Positions 8,181-16,213 of a stretch of 32,876 nucleotides of DNA are shown piece by piece (position 1 is the stretch's first letter; the number at the start of each line of letters is the position of its first letter). Origin of the DNA: an uncultured Granulosicoccaceae bacterium (GTDB lineage: Bacteria; Pseudomonadota; Gammaproteobacteria; Granulosicoccales; Granulosicoccaceae). The stretch covers positions 1 through 32,876 of the forward strand of contig CALLMF010000065.1 in NCBI GenBank assembly GCA_938006335.1, given 5' to 3'. The translations under genes and the position numbers were made by a program. The notes under the pieces were generated by a model. That model did not search any database. It had not been told where the DNA came from and saw only the letters and a list, made by a program, of their open reading frames with translations.

Positions 8181-8939
8181 TCATGGTGTAGATCTCTCGC
8201 TCGCGTCAGCTCCATGGGTGCTAACGGGTTGCAAACGGCCTTCGAGCCAATCCGTCAGCTCGGGGCCTTGCGGCTGATCGAGCAGTGTTGCAGCCGGCCC
8301 TTGTTCGGCAACCCGGCCTTCGTGCAGGAATGCGATGTCGTCAGCCAGGCGAGCTGCCTGGTGTCTGTCGTGGGTGACGAGCACGACGGTGGTGCCTTTT
8401 GCGACGGTGGTTCCGAGCATGTCTTCGAAAGCGGCAGTAGACGCGGGGTCGAGGCTCGATGTGGCTTCGTCCAGAAACAACAGCTCAGGTTCGGCGACCT
8501 GTGCGCGCGCGAGTGCGAGCCGCTGTTGTTCCCCACCCGACAACGAGCGAGCGGGCTGGTGTCGCTTGTGGTCGAGTCGCGCGAGCGTCAACGCGGCTGC
8601 GATACCACTCTTGCGTCTTGATCGTTGGATGCCACGCGTGCGAATGGCAAAGTCCAGGTTCTGTTGAACGCTCCGCCGCAGCATAACCGGGCGTTGGAAC
8701 ACCATCGCTTGACGAGCACGTGCAGTGTGATCCAGCGGCTTGCCATGCACGCTGACCACGCCGGTGTCCGGCTCGATCAGTCCATGCAGCACCCGCAGCA
8801 GCAAACTCTTGCCTGCGCCGTTTGCACCCAGGATGGCAAGCGTTCTCCCGCGGTGCACATCGAGTTCTACATCTCGCAGTACGCGCTCGCGTCCGAGCGT
8901 AAGACTCAGTTGACGCGTCGACAGCAATACCTCAGGCAC
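8181..8939 (-). CDS. tupC: Tungstate/molybdate-type ABC transporter ATP-binding protein TupC
   Basis: This cytoplasmic ATPase subunit of 252 residues powers the Tup importer. It has Walker A GANGAGKS (38-45), Q-loop VFQRP (80-84), ABC signature LSGGEQQR (133-140), Walker B LLFLDE (153-158) and switch histidine in VTHDRH. The start is GTG at 8939, inside the 3' end of tupB (8-base overlap with the tupB stop at 8932-8934). The stop overlaps a possible tupA ATG. These overlaps indicate translational coupling. The family assignment rests mainly on its TupA and TupB neighbours. Confidence 0.88.
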   Translation of the reverse strand: MPEVLLSTRQLSLTLGRERVLRDVELDVHRGRTLAILGANGAGKSLLLRVLHGLIEPDTGVVSVHGKPLDHTARARQAMVFQRPVMLRRSVQQNLDFAIRTRGIQRSRRKSGIAAALTLARLDHKRHQPARSLSGGEQQRLALARAQVAEPELLFLDEATSSLDPASTAAFEDMLGTTVAKGTTVVLVTHDRHQAARLADDIAFLHEGRVAEQGPAATLLDQPQGPELTDWLEGRLQPVSTHGADASERSTP

Positions 8940-9651
8940 CGGTACGTACTCCGATACGTGCCACGCCCATCAGGCTTGCATTGATCACCAGTGCCAGGCT
9001 GAGCAATATCGCGCCCAGGGCAAGCGCCAGTTCCAGATTGCCTCGTGAGGTCTCCAGAGCGATGGTCGTGGTCATGACCCGAGTCACGTGATTGATGTTT
9101 CCGCCCACGATGATGACCGCTCCGACTTCGGCGATAGCACGACCGAAGCCTGCGAGCGCCACGGTGACCAGCCGGTAGCGCGCGTCGCGCAGCAAGGCAA
9201 TTGCGCGCTGTATCGGCGATAACAGCAAGGAATCGAATTCCTCTCGATATTCCTCGTGCATCGCGGCCACCACGTCGCGCGTCAGCGCCGCGACGATCGG
9301 GGTAATCAGAATGGTCTGGGCAAGAATCATTGCCGCGGGGGTGTACAGCAATTGAAATATCCCCAGCGGCCCCGACGCCGAGATCATCAGATACACGAGC
9401 AGCCCGACCGTTACCGGCGGCAGGCCCATCAAGGCATTGAGTATCAGGTTGAGCAGAGCGCGCCCGGGAAATCGCAGGCTGCCGATCACGGCACCGAGCG
9501 GCAGGCCGATCAGGCACGCGAACAATACGGCGCTGAGCGAAACCTTGAGCGAAAGGGTAACGATCTCGATCAGGTCTGGATCTGCTGTGGCGATCAGTTT
9601 GAAGGCCGCCTGCAGGGGCCCGCTCGCCGAGGGGGCGGCGACGGAAGACAT
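8932..9651 (-). CDS. tupB: Tungstate/molybdate-type ABC transporter permease TupB
   Basis: This inner-membrane subunit has about 239 residues from ATG at 9651, with five to six hydrophobic helices. They include VSLSAVLFACLIGLPLG, LMGLPPVTVGLLVYLMI, MILAQTILITPIVAALT and a C-terminal helix in ALALGAILLSLALV. The EAA-like cytoplasmic loop is in the region ALAGFGRAIAEVGAVIIVGG, typical of TupB. The frame extends upstream to 9762, but those 37 residues are unlike a transporter N-terminus and contain a hairpin region. Family members begin near the LQAAFKLI segment, so 9651 is preferred. It is the first gene of the operon. Confidence 0.85.
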   Translation of the reverse strand: MSSVAAPSASGPLQAAFKLIATADPDLIEIVTLSLKVSLSAVLFACLIGLPLGAVIGSLRFPGRALLNLILNALMGLPPVTVGLLVYLMISASGPLGIFQLLYTPAAMILAQTILITPIVAALTRDVVAAMHEEYREEFDSLLLSPIQRAIALLRDARYRLVTVALAGFGRAIAEVGAVIIVGGNINHVTRVMTTTIALETSRGNLELALALGAILLSLALVINASLMGVARIGVRTGA

Positions 9652-9695
9652 GTCCAATTTTGGGCACGTCGGGCGAGAAAACGCAACAAGCAGAC

Positions 9696-9759
9696 ATTGT
9701 CGATTGCCGCGCCAGCCCCGATTGGCGGTGGAGTTCGAGCCACCGTCCGACGCGACAAT
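9696..9759 (-). promoter_or_regulatory. Nested inverted repeats upstream of tupB
   Basis: The outer arms are attgtcg (9696-9702) and cgacaat (9753-9759). The inner arms are cggtgg (9726-9731) and ccaccg (9740-9745) around an 8-base loop. The structure lies 45-108 bases upstream of the chosen tupB start, so it would fall in the tup leader or operator region. It could be a metal-oxyanion-responsive element, but I could not match it to a known riboswitch or ModE site. Confidence 0.3.
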
Positions 9760-9853
9760 CAACAGTCGTCACGTGCGTGTTTGGGGGCTTGTTGTCGGTG
9801 TCCTTGACGGTTTTTAATGGTTATCGGGCCGTAGGCGACACGTGTCTGACGCT

Positions 9854-9955
9854 ATGCTGGAACAAATGTTAACTATTCTTCCGCTCGCCGTACTGTATGC
9901 GATCGGCGTGGTAGTAGTTCGAGTCAGGTGGAAAAGAGACAGGATCCGAGCATGA
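9854..9955 (+). CDS. Very short single-helix membrane ORF, coupled to the next ORF
   Basis: The ORF encodes 33 residues from ATG at 9854, or 29 from the in-frame ATG at 9866, which has ggaa a few bases upstream. It contains one hydrophobic stretch, ILPLAVLYAIGVVVV, followed by an Arg/Lys-rich tail RVRWKRDRIRA. That is the arrangement expected of a small inner-membrane protein with a cytoplasmic C-terminus. Its TGA overlaps the ATG of the next ORF (ATGA at 9952-9955), which argues that both are translated. I do not recognise a family. It is divergent from tupB and co-directional with the oxidoreductase downstream. Confidence 0.4.
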   Translation: MLEQMLTILPLAVLYAIGVVVVRVRWKRDRIRA

Positions 9956-10173
9956 ATCTCGTTACAGGCTTTTTGGCTCTTGCCACGGCAACGCTTCTCG
10001 CAAGCGTTGCGCTCCCGTTATTTGCCACCGCGGCCATGATCATGGTCGGTGTGACGGCGGCGGGCTTGTGGATGTGTCTTGTATATGGGCTGCTGCGGCG
10101 CTTTTCGTCGCACCGCGATCACCCGGGCGAACGCCGGCGTCTGGCCAATGCGTCACATCAGCGAGGTAGCTAG
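9952..10173 (+). CDS. Small two-helix membrane protein, unknown
   Basis: This encodes 73 residues from ATG at 9952, with aggatccg just upstream as a plausible ribosome binding site. A GTG at 9928 would be an in-frame alternative. Two hydrophobic segments are visible (about residues 5-21, LALATATLLASVALPLF, and 24-43, containing MIMVGVTAAGLWMCLVYGLL), then a basic, polar tail. There is no recognised domain. It is coupled by ATGA to the tiny ORF before it. The 165-base gap to the oxidoreductase start at 10339 leaves open whether they share a transcript. Confidence 0.5.
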   Translation: MNLVTGFLALATATLLASVALPLFATAAMIMVGVTAAGLWMCLVYGLLRRFSSHRDHPGERRRLANASHQRGS

Positions 10174-10338
10174 TCGAGGACCGCTCACCACAACGATTCG
10201 TATTGACCTGCTTGGCACGTCACCGTGTGGGCGTTGCTGCGGCAATCAGCCCGGCGCTATCGACGTTTCAATTTTCATGACCCTTGCGCTGTAAGCAGGC
10301 ACACTGGTGCAGACTCCCCGCGAGGTGATTCTGTTCTC

Positions 10339-13300
10339 ATGCAACTCAAGCCAACGCTGAACGACAAGTACACCGCCACCTCCGGCGATGTGTTCATGAG
10401 TGGTACACAGGCGCTGGTCCGTCTGCCGATGGCGCAAATGCGTCGTGATCACGCCCTGGGGCTCAACACCGCGGCCTACGTCACGGGTTACCGCGGCTCG
10501 CCACTCGGCGGGCTGGACCAACAACTGCTGCGTGCTTCCGGGCTACTCGACGAGGCCGGTGTCACTTTTCGTCCCGGCGTCAACGAGGATCTTGCGGCTA
10601 CGGCCATATGGGGTACCCAGCAAGTGCCCTTGGCGCGCGGGGCCACCAAGGACGGAGTGGTCGGCATCTGGTACGGCAAGGGGCCGGGAGTTGATCGCTG
10701 CGGAGATGTGTTCAAGCACGCCAATGCAGCAGGTTCATCTGCACTGGGCGGGGTGCTGTGTCTGGCAGGGGACGACCATGCGGCCAAGAGTTCCACCGTG
10801 CCTCATCAATCCGACCACGCCTTCATGGCTGCGATCATGCCGGTGCTGTTTCCGTCGTCCATCCACGAGTTCATCGAACTCGGTCTGCTCGGCATCGCGA
10901 TGTCGCGTTATTCAGGTTGCTGGGTCGGTTACAAGGTCATTGCCGACACCGTGGAAACCAGCGCTGTCGTGTCGCTTGGCGATGAGCATCGTCCGTTTGT
11001 CATGCCACAGGACTACGAACGTCCTGCAGGTGGGTTGAATCTGCGTTGGCCGGATCCACCGCTCGTTCAGGACGAGCGCTTGCAGGAAGAAAAGGGCTAC
11101 GCAGCCGTTGCGTTTGCGCGTGCCAATCGAGTGGATCGTGTCGTGCTGGACTCACCGGACGCGCGCCTTGGCATCGTGGCCACCGGCAAGGCCTTTGAAG
11201 ACGTGATGCAGGCTCTGGTGGAGCTGGGTATTGATGAGGCAGACGCGCGCCGTATCGGTCTTCGCATCTACAAGGTGCGTATGCCGTGGCCATTGGAGCC
11301 AGAGGGGATTCGTCACTTTGCCGAAGGTCTTGAAGAAGTATTGATTGTCGAAGAGCGCCGTGAGGTGATCGAGCACCAGATAAAGCAACAGCTGTTCAAC
11401 TGGCGTGCGGATGTGCGTCCACGCATCGTCGGAAAATTCGACGACAAGGATCAACCCGTATTGCCCTTGTCGACCATGATGAGTGTCGCGAGGGTGGCGC
11501 GTGTCATCGCGCAACGGTTGCTCGCCTTCGATATGGATGAAACGCTGCGCACGCGAATCACGGAGCGGCTCGATTATCTGACCCGTCGCCATGAGCAGCG
11601 CAAGACGCACGTGGCACCGATCGATCGCCAACCCTGGTTCTGTTCGGGTTGCCCACACAATACATCGACACGAGTGCCCGAAGGCTCGACCGCCATGGCG
11701 GGTATCGGATGCCATTACATGGTGCAGTGGATGGACCGCGAGACCAGTACGTTTACACACATGGGCGGTGAGGGAGTGACCTGGTCAGGTATTGCGCCTT
11801 ACAGCGAAGAGTCGCATCGATTCGTGAACCTCGGTGACGGGACGTATTTTCATTCCGGTCTGCTTGCAGTGCGTGCCTCGGTCGCAGCCGGTGTCAACAT
11901 CACCTACAAGGTGCTCTACAACGATGCGGTCGCCATGACGGGCGGGCAGGTGGTCGATGGCCCGTTGAGCCCCGCTATCGTCACCCGGCAATTGCATGCC
12001 GAAGGTGTCGCCCCCCTGTGGTTGGTGACCGATGCACCCGATGCACACGACCCCAAGGATCTCGCCCCGGGTACGCGTCTGGTGCATCGCGACGAGCTCG
12101 ACGCCGTGCAGCGCGAAGCACGTGAGTGCACGGGTACCAGCGGCATCGTCTACGTGCAGACCTGTGCTGCCGAGAAGCGCCGCAGGCGCAAGCGTGGCCT
12201 GATGGAAGACCCGTCGCTGCGCCTGCATATCGACACGGCCATCTGTGAAGGTTGTGGTGATTGTTCGGTACAGTCGAACTGCGTGTCGCTTGAACCGGTG
12301 GAGACGCCAATGGGACGTAAGCGGCGCATCAACCAGTCGTCGTGCAACAAGGACTACTCCTGCATCAAGGGTTTTTGTCCGAGCTTTGTCTCCATTGAGG
12401 GTGGCTCCCTGCGGCGTCCAGCGGTGCCGTCGCTGGATGGCCTGGCCGAGCTGCCGGAGCCTTCCCTGCCATCGCTCGACGCGATGACCACGAGCAGCTG
12501 GAATATCGCGATTACGGGTGTTGGTGGTACCGGTGTGTTGACGATCGGTGCGCTGCTCGGCATGGCCGCCCGTATCGATGGCGCGGCGTCCATCGTGCTC
12601 GACATGGCGGGGCTTGCGCAAAAGGGCGGCGCGGTACTGAGCCACGTTCGCCTTGCGCGCGAGGCCAGTGAGATCACCAGTCCTCACATCGTATCCGGTG
12701 GGGCGGATCTTTTGATCGCGGCAGACAGCGTGGTCGCGGCTTCGGCAGACGGGGCCGTGCTCTGTGATCCTGCGCGCACCACGGCGGTAATCAATACCAC
12801 GACCGTGCCCGTGGCGGCGTTCACTCAGGACCGCGACTTCGATTTCAAGCCTGATGCGATTGATCGTGTGCTGCGCGAGCATGTGTCGGCGGACAGTTGC
12901 TTCAACGCGTTTGGCACCGCTGCCGAACGGCTCGCCGGTGACGCCATAGCCACCAATGTGCTGATGCTGGGCTTTGCCTGGCAGCAGGGCCTGGTACCGC
13001 TCAGTTTCGCGGCGCTGGATACCGCGATCGAACTCAACGGCGTGGCGGTTGCTGCCAACCGGCGTGCTTTTGCGATCGGACGGCGTCTGGCGGCAGACCC
13101 GGAGAGCCTGGCCTCGGCGCTTCGGGACGACACGCCATCTGATGTTTCAGTGGACGCGATGACGCTCGATGAGCTGATTGCACATCGGGCTGATCACCTC
13201 GAGCAGTATCACGATGTGGCCCTGGCCGAGCGCTATCGGTCGCTGGTAACCCGGGTTCGAGAGGCTGCCAGTGGCGTGGACCCGCAACTGGCATTGGCGC

Positions 13301-13821
13301 GGACGGTGGCGATTCAATACGCGCGCGTGCTCGCGCCGAAGGATGAATACGAAGTCGCGCGCCTGATGACCAGCGCCGGGTTCAAGCAGCGGATCGACGC
13401 GACCTTCGAGGGTGACTACCGGATGACGTTCAACCTCGCGCCCCCCTTGCTCGCGCGGCGAGGGCCGGACGGGCGTCCGGCCAAGCGCAAGTTCGGACCG
13501 TGGGTATTGCGGCTGCTCGACGTGCTCAAGCGTGGAAAATCGCTCAGGGGCACGGCTTTCGATCCGTTCGGCTACTCGGCAGAACGCCGCGAGGAGCGAT
13601 CCTGGGTAGGAAAGCTGGAGTCGGATGTGGACACCGTCCTGGCAGGACTCAGCGCCGAGCGCTTGCCGGGGGCTATCGCGCTACTCGGCGTGGCCGATGC
13701 CATCCGGGGCTACGGCCCGGTGAAGCGCGAGGCCATGCAGGCGGCGGACTCGGCACGCAAGGAGGCGCTGGAGCGGTGGGAGAACCCGGTGCCGGTACGG
13801 CCCCTCGGAGTGGCGGCCTGA
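10339..13821 (+). CDS. Indolepyruvate ferredoxin oxidoreductase family protein (fused alpha, gamma/beta parts)
   Basis: This single-chain 2-oxoacid:ferredoxin oxidoreductase has 1160 residues, the usual length of the fused proteobacterial type. It is expected to decarboxylate an aryl or branched 2-oxoacid to its acyl-CoA with ferredoxin reduction. The N-terminal pyrimidine-binding part has GYRGSPLGGLD and GPGVDR. The TPP site has GDGT (499-502) with NDAVAMTGGQ starting at Asn528. Cysteines for iron-sulphur binding are CEGCGDC from Cys636, then Cys669, Cys675 and Cys680. The C-terminal gamma domain begins near the segment ITGVGGTGVLTIG and includes AQKGGAV. I chose ATG 10339 (MQLKPTLNDKY) because it matches the family N-terminus and has gaggtg about a dozen bases upstream; an upstream in-frame start at 10225 adds unlikely sequence. 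The exact substrate is not determinable. Confidence 0.9.
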   Translation: MQLKPTLNDKYTATSGDVFMSGTQALVRLPMAQMRRDHALGLNTAAYVTGYRGSPLGGLDQQLLRASGLLDEAGVTFRPGVNEDLAATAIWGTQQVPLARGATKDGVVGIWYGKGPGVDRCGDVFKHANAAGSSALGGVLCLAGDDHAAKSSTVPHQSDHAFMAAIMPVLFPSSIHEFIELGLLGIAMSRYSGCWVGYKVIADTVETSAVVSLGDEHRPFVMPQDYERPAGGLNLRWPDPPLVQDERLQEEKGYAAVAFARANRVDRVVLDSPDARLGIVATGKAFEDVMQALVELGIDEADARRIGLRIYKVRMPWPLEPEGIRHFAEGLEEVLIVEERREVIEHQIKQQLFNWRADVRPRIVGKFDDKDQPVLPLSTMMSVARVARVIAQRLLAFDMDETLRTRITERLDYLTRRHEQRKTHVAPIDRQPWFCSGCPHNTSTRVPEGSTAMAGIGCHYMVQWMDRETSTFTHMGGEGVTWSGIAPYSEESHRFVNLGDGTYFHSGLLAVRASVAAGVNITYKVLYNDAVAMTGGQVVDGPLSPAIVTRQLHAEGVAPLWLVTDAPDAHDPKDLAPGTRLVHRDELDAVQREARECTGTSGIVYVQTCAAEKRRRRKRGLMEDPSLRLHIDTAICEGCGDCSVQSNCVSLEPVETPMGRKRRINQSSCNKDYSCIKGFCPSFVSIEGGSLRRPAVPSLDGLAELPEPSLPSLDAMTTSSWNIAITGVGGTGVLTIGALLGMAARIDGAASIVLDMAGLAQKGGAVLSHVRLAREASEITSPHIVSGGADLLIAADSVVAASADGAVLCDPARTTAVINTTTVPVAAFTQDRDFDFKPDAIDRVLREHVSADSCFNAFGTAAERLAGDAIATNVLMLGFAWQQGLVPLSFAALDTAIELNGVAVAANRRAFAIGRRLAADPESLASALRDDTPSDVSVDAMTLDELIAHRADHLEQYHDVALAERYRSLVTRVREAASGVDPQLALARTVAIQYARVLAPKDEYEVARLMTSAGFKQRIDATFEGDYRMTFNLAPPLLARRGPDGRPAKRKFGPWVLRLLDVLKRGKSLRGTAFDPFGYSAERREERSWVGKLESDVDTVLAGLSAERLPGAIALLGVADAIRGYGPVKREAMQAADSARKEALERWENPVPVRPLGVAA

Positions 13822-13873
13822 GCGTGAGGCCGTGCGTTGCCCGCCTGGTGAATTCGCCAGGTGCGCTTTCGAC

Positions 13874-13882
13874 TGATATACT
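13874..13882 (+). promoter_or_regulatory. Extended -10 promoter ahead of the rimP operon
   Basis: The bases TGATATACT match the extended -10 pattern TGnTATAAT with one mismatch. The best -35 is ttcgcc (13853-13858), weak and 18 bases away, as is common for extended -10 promoters. Transcription would begin near 13889, upstream of the structured leader and rimP. Confidence 0.5.
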
Positions 13883-13888
13883 CTGCGA

Positions 13889-14013
13889 GTTGAATTCTTG
13901 CCGAACTCCCTCAGTTTGCATTCCAGCGAACCGACAGTAGCGGCGGGGCGCTGCCTTCGGGCGCGGTGTTCGTCAGTCATTGTTTTAGACGAGGCTCCCC
14001 AGGGAGCCTTTTT
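13889..14013 (+). ncRNA. Structured leader or small RNA ahead of rimP-nusA
   Basis: This stretch lies between an extended -10 promoter and an intrinsic terminator and has no supported coding frame. It can fold into an outer stem, cgaac (13927-13931) with gttcg (13968-13972). That encloses a GC-rich hairpin at 13949-13965, capped by a TTCG tetraloop with one bulged T. It then ends in the terminator. I do not recognise it as a tRNA, SRP RNA or other known family. In Escherichia coli a tRNA gene (metY) occupies the corresponding position before rimP. Here it could be a short independent RNA or an attenuator controlling the nusA operon. The start is inferred from the promoter. Confidence 0.4.
13993..14013 (+). 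terminator. Intrinsic terminator upstream of rimP
   Basis: The stem ggctcc/ggagcc (13993-13998 and 14003-14008; a seventh pair is possible) has a short loop and is followed directly by tttttc (14009-14014). It sits about 55 bases before the rimP start, so it would either end a short upstream RNA or attenuate the operon. Confidence 0.75.
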
Positions 14014-14068
14014 CATTGGTCGTGCGGTTCACTGCACGGTCGTTTTGCAAGAAGCCTGGAGTTTTCCG

Positions 14069-14533
14069 ATGCGACGAGCGTCGCAGTCCATTCTGGAGGT
14101 CATCGAGCCGGTTGTAACGGGCCTGGGTTTCGAGTTCGTGGGCGCGGAGTTCGGTCAGGCGGAAAATGGTCAGACGCTCAGGGTCTACATCGACACTGAG
14201 AAGGAAGAAGGCATCGTGATCGAGGATTGCGTGGCGGTCAGCCGCCAGCTCGATGCGGTGATGGATGTTGAGGATCCGATAGGTCAGGCCTATCAGCTCG
14301 AGGTGTCGTCACCGGGGGTTGATCGGCCATTGTTTACAGAGGCGCACTTCAGCGAACAGATCGGCGAAGAAGTGCGTATCAGGCTCGGTGCAGGTATTGG
14401 CGGGCGCAGGAACTACAAAGGCGTGCTGCTTGCAGTAGCTGAGGGGTGCGCAACGGTCGAGATCGACAACGTGGATCACGCGGTGCCGCTCGATGATGTT
14501 GAACAGGCATACCTGATCGGTCGCCTGCCGTGA
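14069..14533 (+). CDS. rimP: Ribosome maturation factor RimP
   Basis: RimP acts in the cytoplasm on the 30S subunit during its late assembly. The 154-residue product matches the usual family length. Recognisable segments are the N-terminal IEPVVTGLGFEFVGAEF, LRVYIDTEKEEGIVIEDCVAVSRQLDAV, and YQLEVSSPGVDRPLF, the family signature. ATG 14069 is chosen because ggag lies eight bases upstream and the family begins with a helix here. The frame runs further upstream but passes through the terminator hairpin. It is the first gene of the rimP-nusA-infB-rbfA-truB cluster; nusA starts 49 bases downstream. Confidence 0.96.
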   Translation: MRRASQSILEVIEPVVTGLGFEFVGAEFGQAENGQTLRVYIDTEKEEGIVIEDCVAVSRQLDAVMDVEDPIGQAYQLEVSSPGVDRPLFTEAHFSEQIGEEVRIRLGAGIGGRRNYKGVLLAVAEGCATVEIDNVDHAVPLDDVEQAYLIGRLP

Positions 14534-14582
14534 ATGAACAGTCTGTCGTCACAGCGTTGACGACTCGAGAGGTGAGAGACGA

Positions 14583-16115
14583 ATGAGCAAGGATATTCTG
14601 CTGGTTGTCGAAGCGGTGTCCAACGAGAAAGGTGTCGAGGAAGAAATCATCTTCGACGCGCTCGAGACGGCACTTGCCTCGGCCACAAAGAAGCGCCACG
14701 GCGGCGACATAGAAGTGCGCGTGGCCATCGACCGTGAGACCGGCGAGTACGACACCTTTCGCTGTTGGGAAGTCGTCGAAGATGATACGCAGCAGGAGTT
14801 TCCGTTGCGCCAGATCACACTCTCTGCTGCTCAATACGATCAGCCGGAAATCCAGCTCGGTGGCTTCGTCGAAGAGGAAATCGAGTCGGTGGACTTCGGG
14901 CGGATTGCGGCGCAGACGGCCAAGCAGGTCATCGTGCAAAAAGTGCGCGAGGCGGAGCGCGAGCGTGTCGTGGACGCCTACAAGGGACGGGTCGGCGAGC
15001 TGGTCATGGGTATCGTCAAGCGCCTGGAGCGCGGCGGTGTGTACCTCGATCTTGGCGCCAACGCCGAGGCCTACATTTCCCGTGAAGACATGATCCCGCG
15101 CGAGGCAGTTCGTCCGGGTGATCGCTTGCGCGGTCTTCTGTATGAAGTGCGCTCGGAAATTCGTGGGCCTCAGTTGTTCGTATCCCGCACGTCTCCGCAG
15201 TTCCTGATCGAGCTGTTCAAGCTCGAAGTGCCGGAAGTGGGGCAGAGCACCATTCTCATCAACGCGGCTGCGCGCGACCCTGGCGCGCGCGCCAAGATCG
15301 CGGTGCAATCGCTCGACCCGAGGCTCGACCCGGTGGGCGCCTGTGTCGGTATGCGCGGCTCGCGCGTGCAGACCGTCTCCAACGAGTTGGCCGGCGAGCG
15401 TATCGACATCATCCTCTGGAACGAGAACGCAGCGCAGTTCGTGATAAACGCCATGGCGCCGGCGGAGGTCAAGGGCATCGTTGTCGATGAAGACAAGAAC
15501 GTCATGGACATCGCCGTCGAGCACGACAAGCTCTCGCTGGCGATCGGTCGTGGTGGGCAGAACGTGCGCCTGGCCGGTGAACTCACGGGTTGGCAGCTCA
15601 ACGTGATGGACGAAGCCGCCGCCGAGGAAAAGAGCGACGAGGAATCGAAGGTCGTGCTGCAGCGCTTTGTCGAGCAGCTCGATGTCGACGAAGAGGTGGC
15701 CCTTATTCTGGTGCAGGAAGGATTCACCACGGTGGAAGAAGTGGCCTACGTGCCGGAGGAAGAGCTACTCGACATCGACGAGTTCGACGAGGACGTCGTT
15801 GCCGAGCTGCGCTCACGTGCGCAGGACGCGCTGTTGACCAAGGCCATTGCGACCGAAGCCAAACTCGGCGGCAATGTACCCACACCTGAACTCACGATGA
15901 TGGAAGGCATGACCGAGGACCTTGCGGTTGAATTTGCGAGTCGCGGAATCTGTACCGTCGATGATCTGGCCGACCAGTCCGTCGACGATCTGATGGTCGT
16001 GCCCAACATGGACGAGGAAACCGCCGGCACCTTGATCATGAAAGCCCGGGAAAGCTGGTTTGCAGACGAGGAGGCCGGCGCCGAAGATGGCGAGCCGGCG
16101 GCTGCCGCTTCATAG
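14583..16115 (+). CDS. nusA: Transcription termination/antitermination factor NusA
   Basis: NusA binds RNA polymerase and nascent RNA to control pausing, termination and antitermination. The 510 residues show the N-terminal polymerase-binding domain (about 1-130), an S1 domain (about 135-200, [16 protein letters not shown]), and KH1 and KH2 (about 200-345, with [13 protein letters not shown] and [13 protein letters not shown]). Two C-terminal helix-hairpin-helix acidic repeats follow (about 365-430 and 440-500), as in gammaproteobacteria. Gaggtga just upstream supports ATG 14583. It may regulate its own operon through the structured leader before rimP; that part is inference. Confidence 0.97.
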   Translation: MSKDILLVVEAVSNEKGVEEEIIFDALETALASATKKRHGGDIEVRVAIDRETGEYDTFRCWEVVEDDTQQEFPLRQITLSAAQYDQPEIQLGGFVEEEIESVDFGRIAAQTAKQVIVQKVREAERERVVDAYKGRVGELVMGIVKRLERGGVYLDLGANAEAYISREDMIPREAVRPGDRLRGLLYEVRSEIRGPQLFVSRTSPQFLIELFKLEVPEVGQSTILINAAARDPGARAKIAVQSLDPRLDPVGACVGMRGSRVQTVSNELAGERIDIILWNENAAQFVINAMAPAEVKGIVVDEDKNVMDIAVEHDKLSLAIGRGGQNVRLAGELTGWQLNVMDEAAAEEKSDEESKVVLQRFVEQLDVDEEVALILVQEGFTTVEEVAYVPEEELLDIDEFDEDVVAELRSRAQDALLTKAIATEAKLGGNVPTPELTMMEGMTEDLAVEFASRGICTVDDLADQSVDDLMVVPNMDEETAGTLIMKARESWFADEEAGAEDGEPAAAAS

Positions 16116-16213
16116 TGTTTCGGCCTCGGTAAGCGCCCGGTACGGAACCCCCGGCAGCGCAAGAGGCAGTTACGACAGCGGTCCGAAGTGCGAAACACCC
16201 ACGCGGAAAATTC

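Noticed and set aside
9652..9762. N-terminal extension of TupB by 37 residues
   Set aside because: The added residues are polar and unlike permease N-termini, and the DNA contains the nested inverted repeats; ATG 9651 fits the family.
9652..9853. Possible Moco riboswitch ahead of the tup operon
   Set aside because: The hairpins seen do not show an arrangement I can match to that class; kept only as an unnamed structure.
11785..12882. Long open frame (365 codons) on the minus strand inside the oxidoreductase gene
   Set aside because: It is antisense to a well-supported gene, has no recognisable domain, and long antisense frames are expected with high third-position GC.
13898..14068. In-frame upstream extension of rimP
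   Set aside because: It would be translated through an intrinsic terminator hairpin, begins at a poor start codon and is not part of the RimP family.
14379..15524. Long open frame (381 codons) on the minus strand inside rimP-nusA
   Set aside because: Antisense shadow of NusA, with no domain or ribosome binding site.
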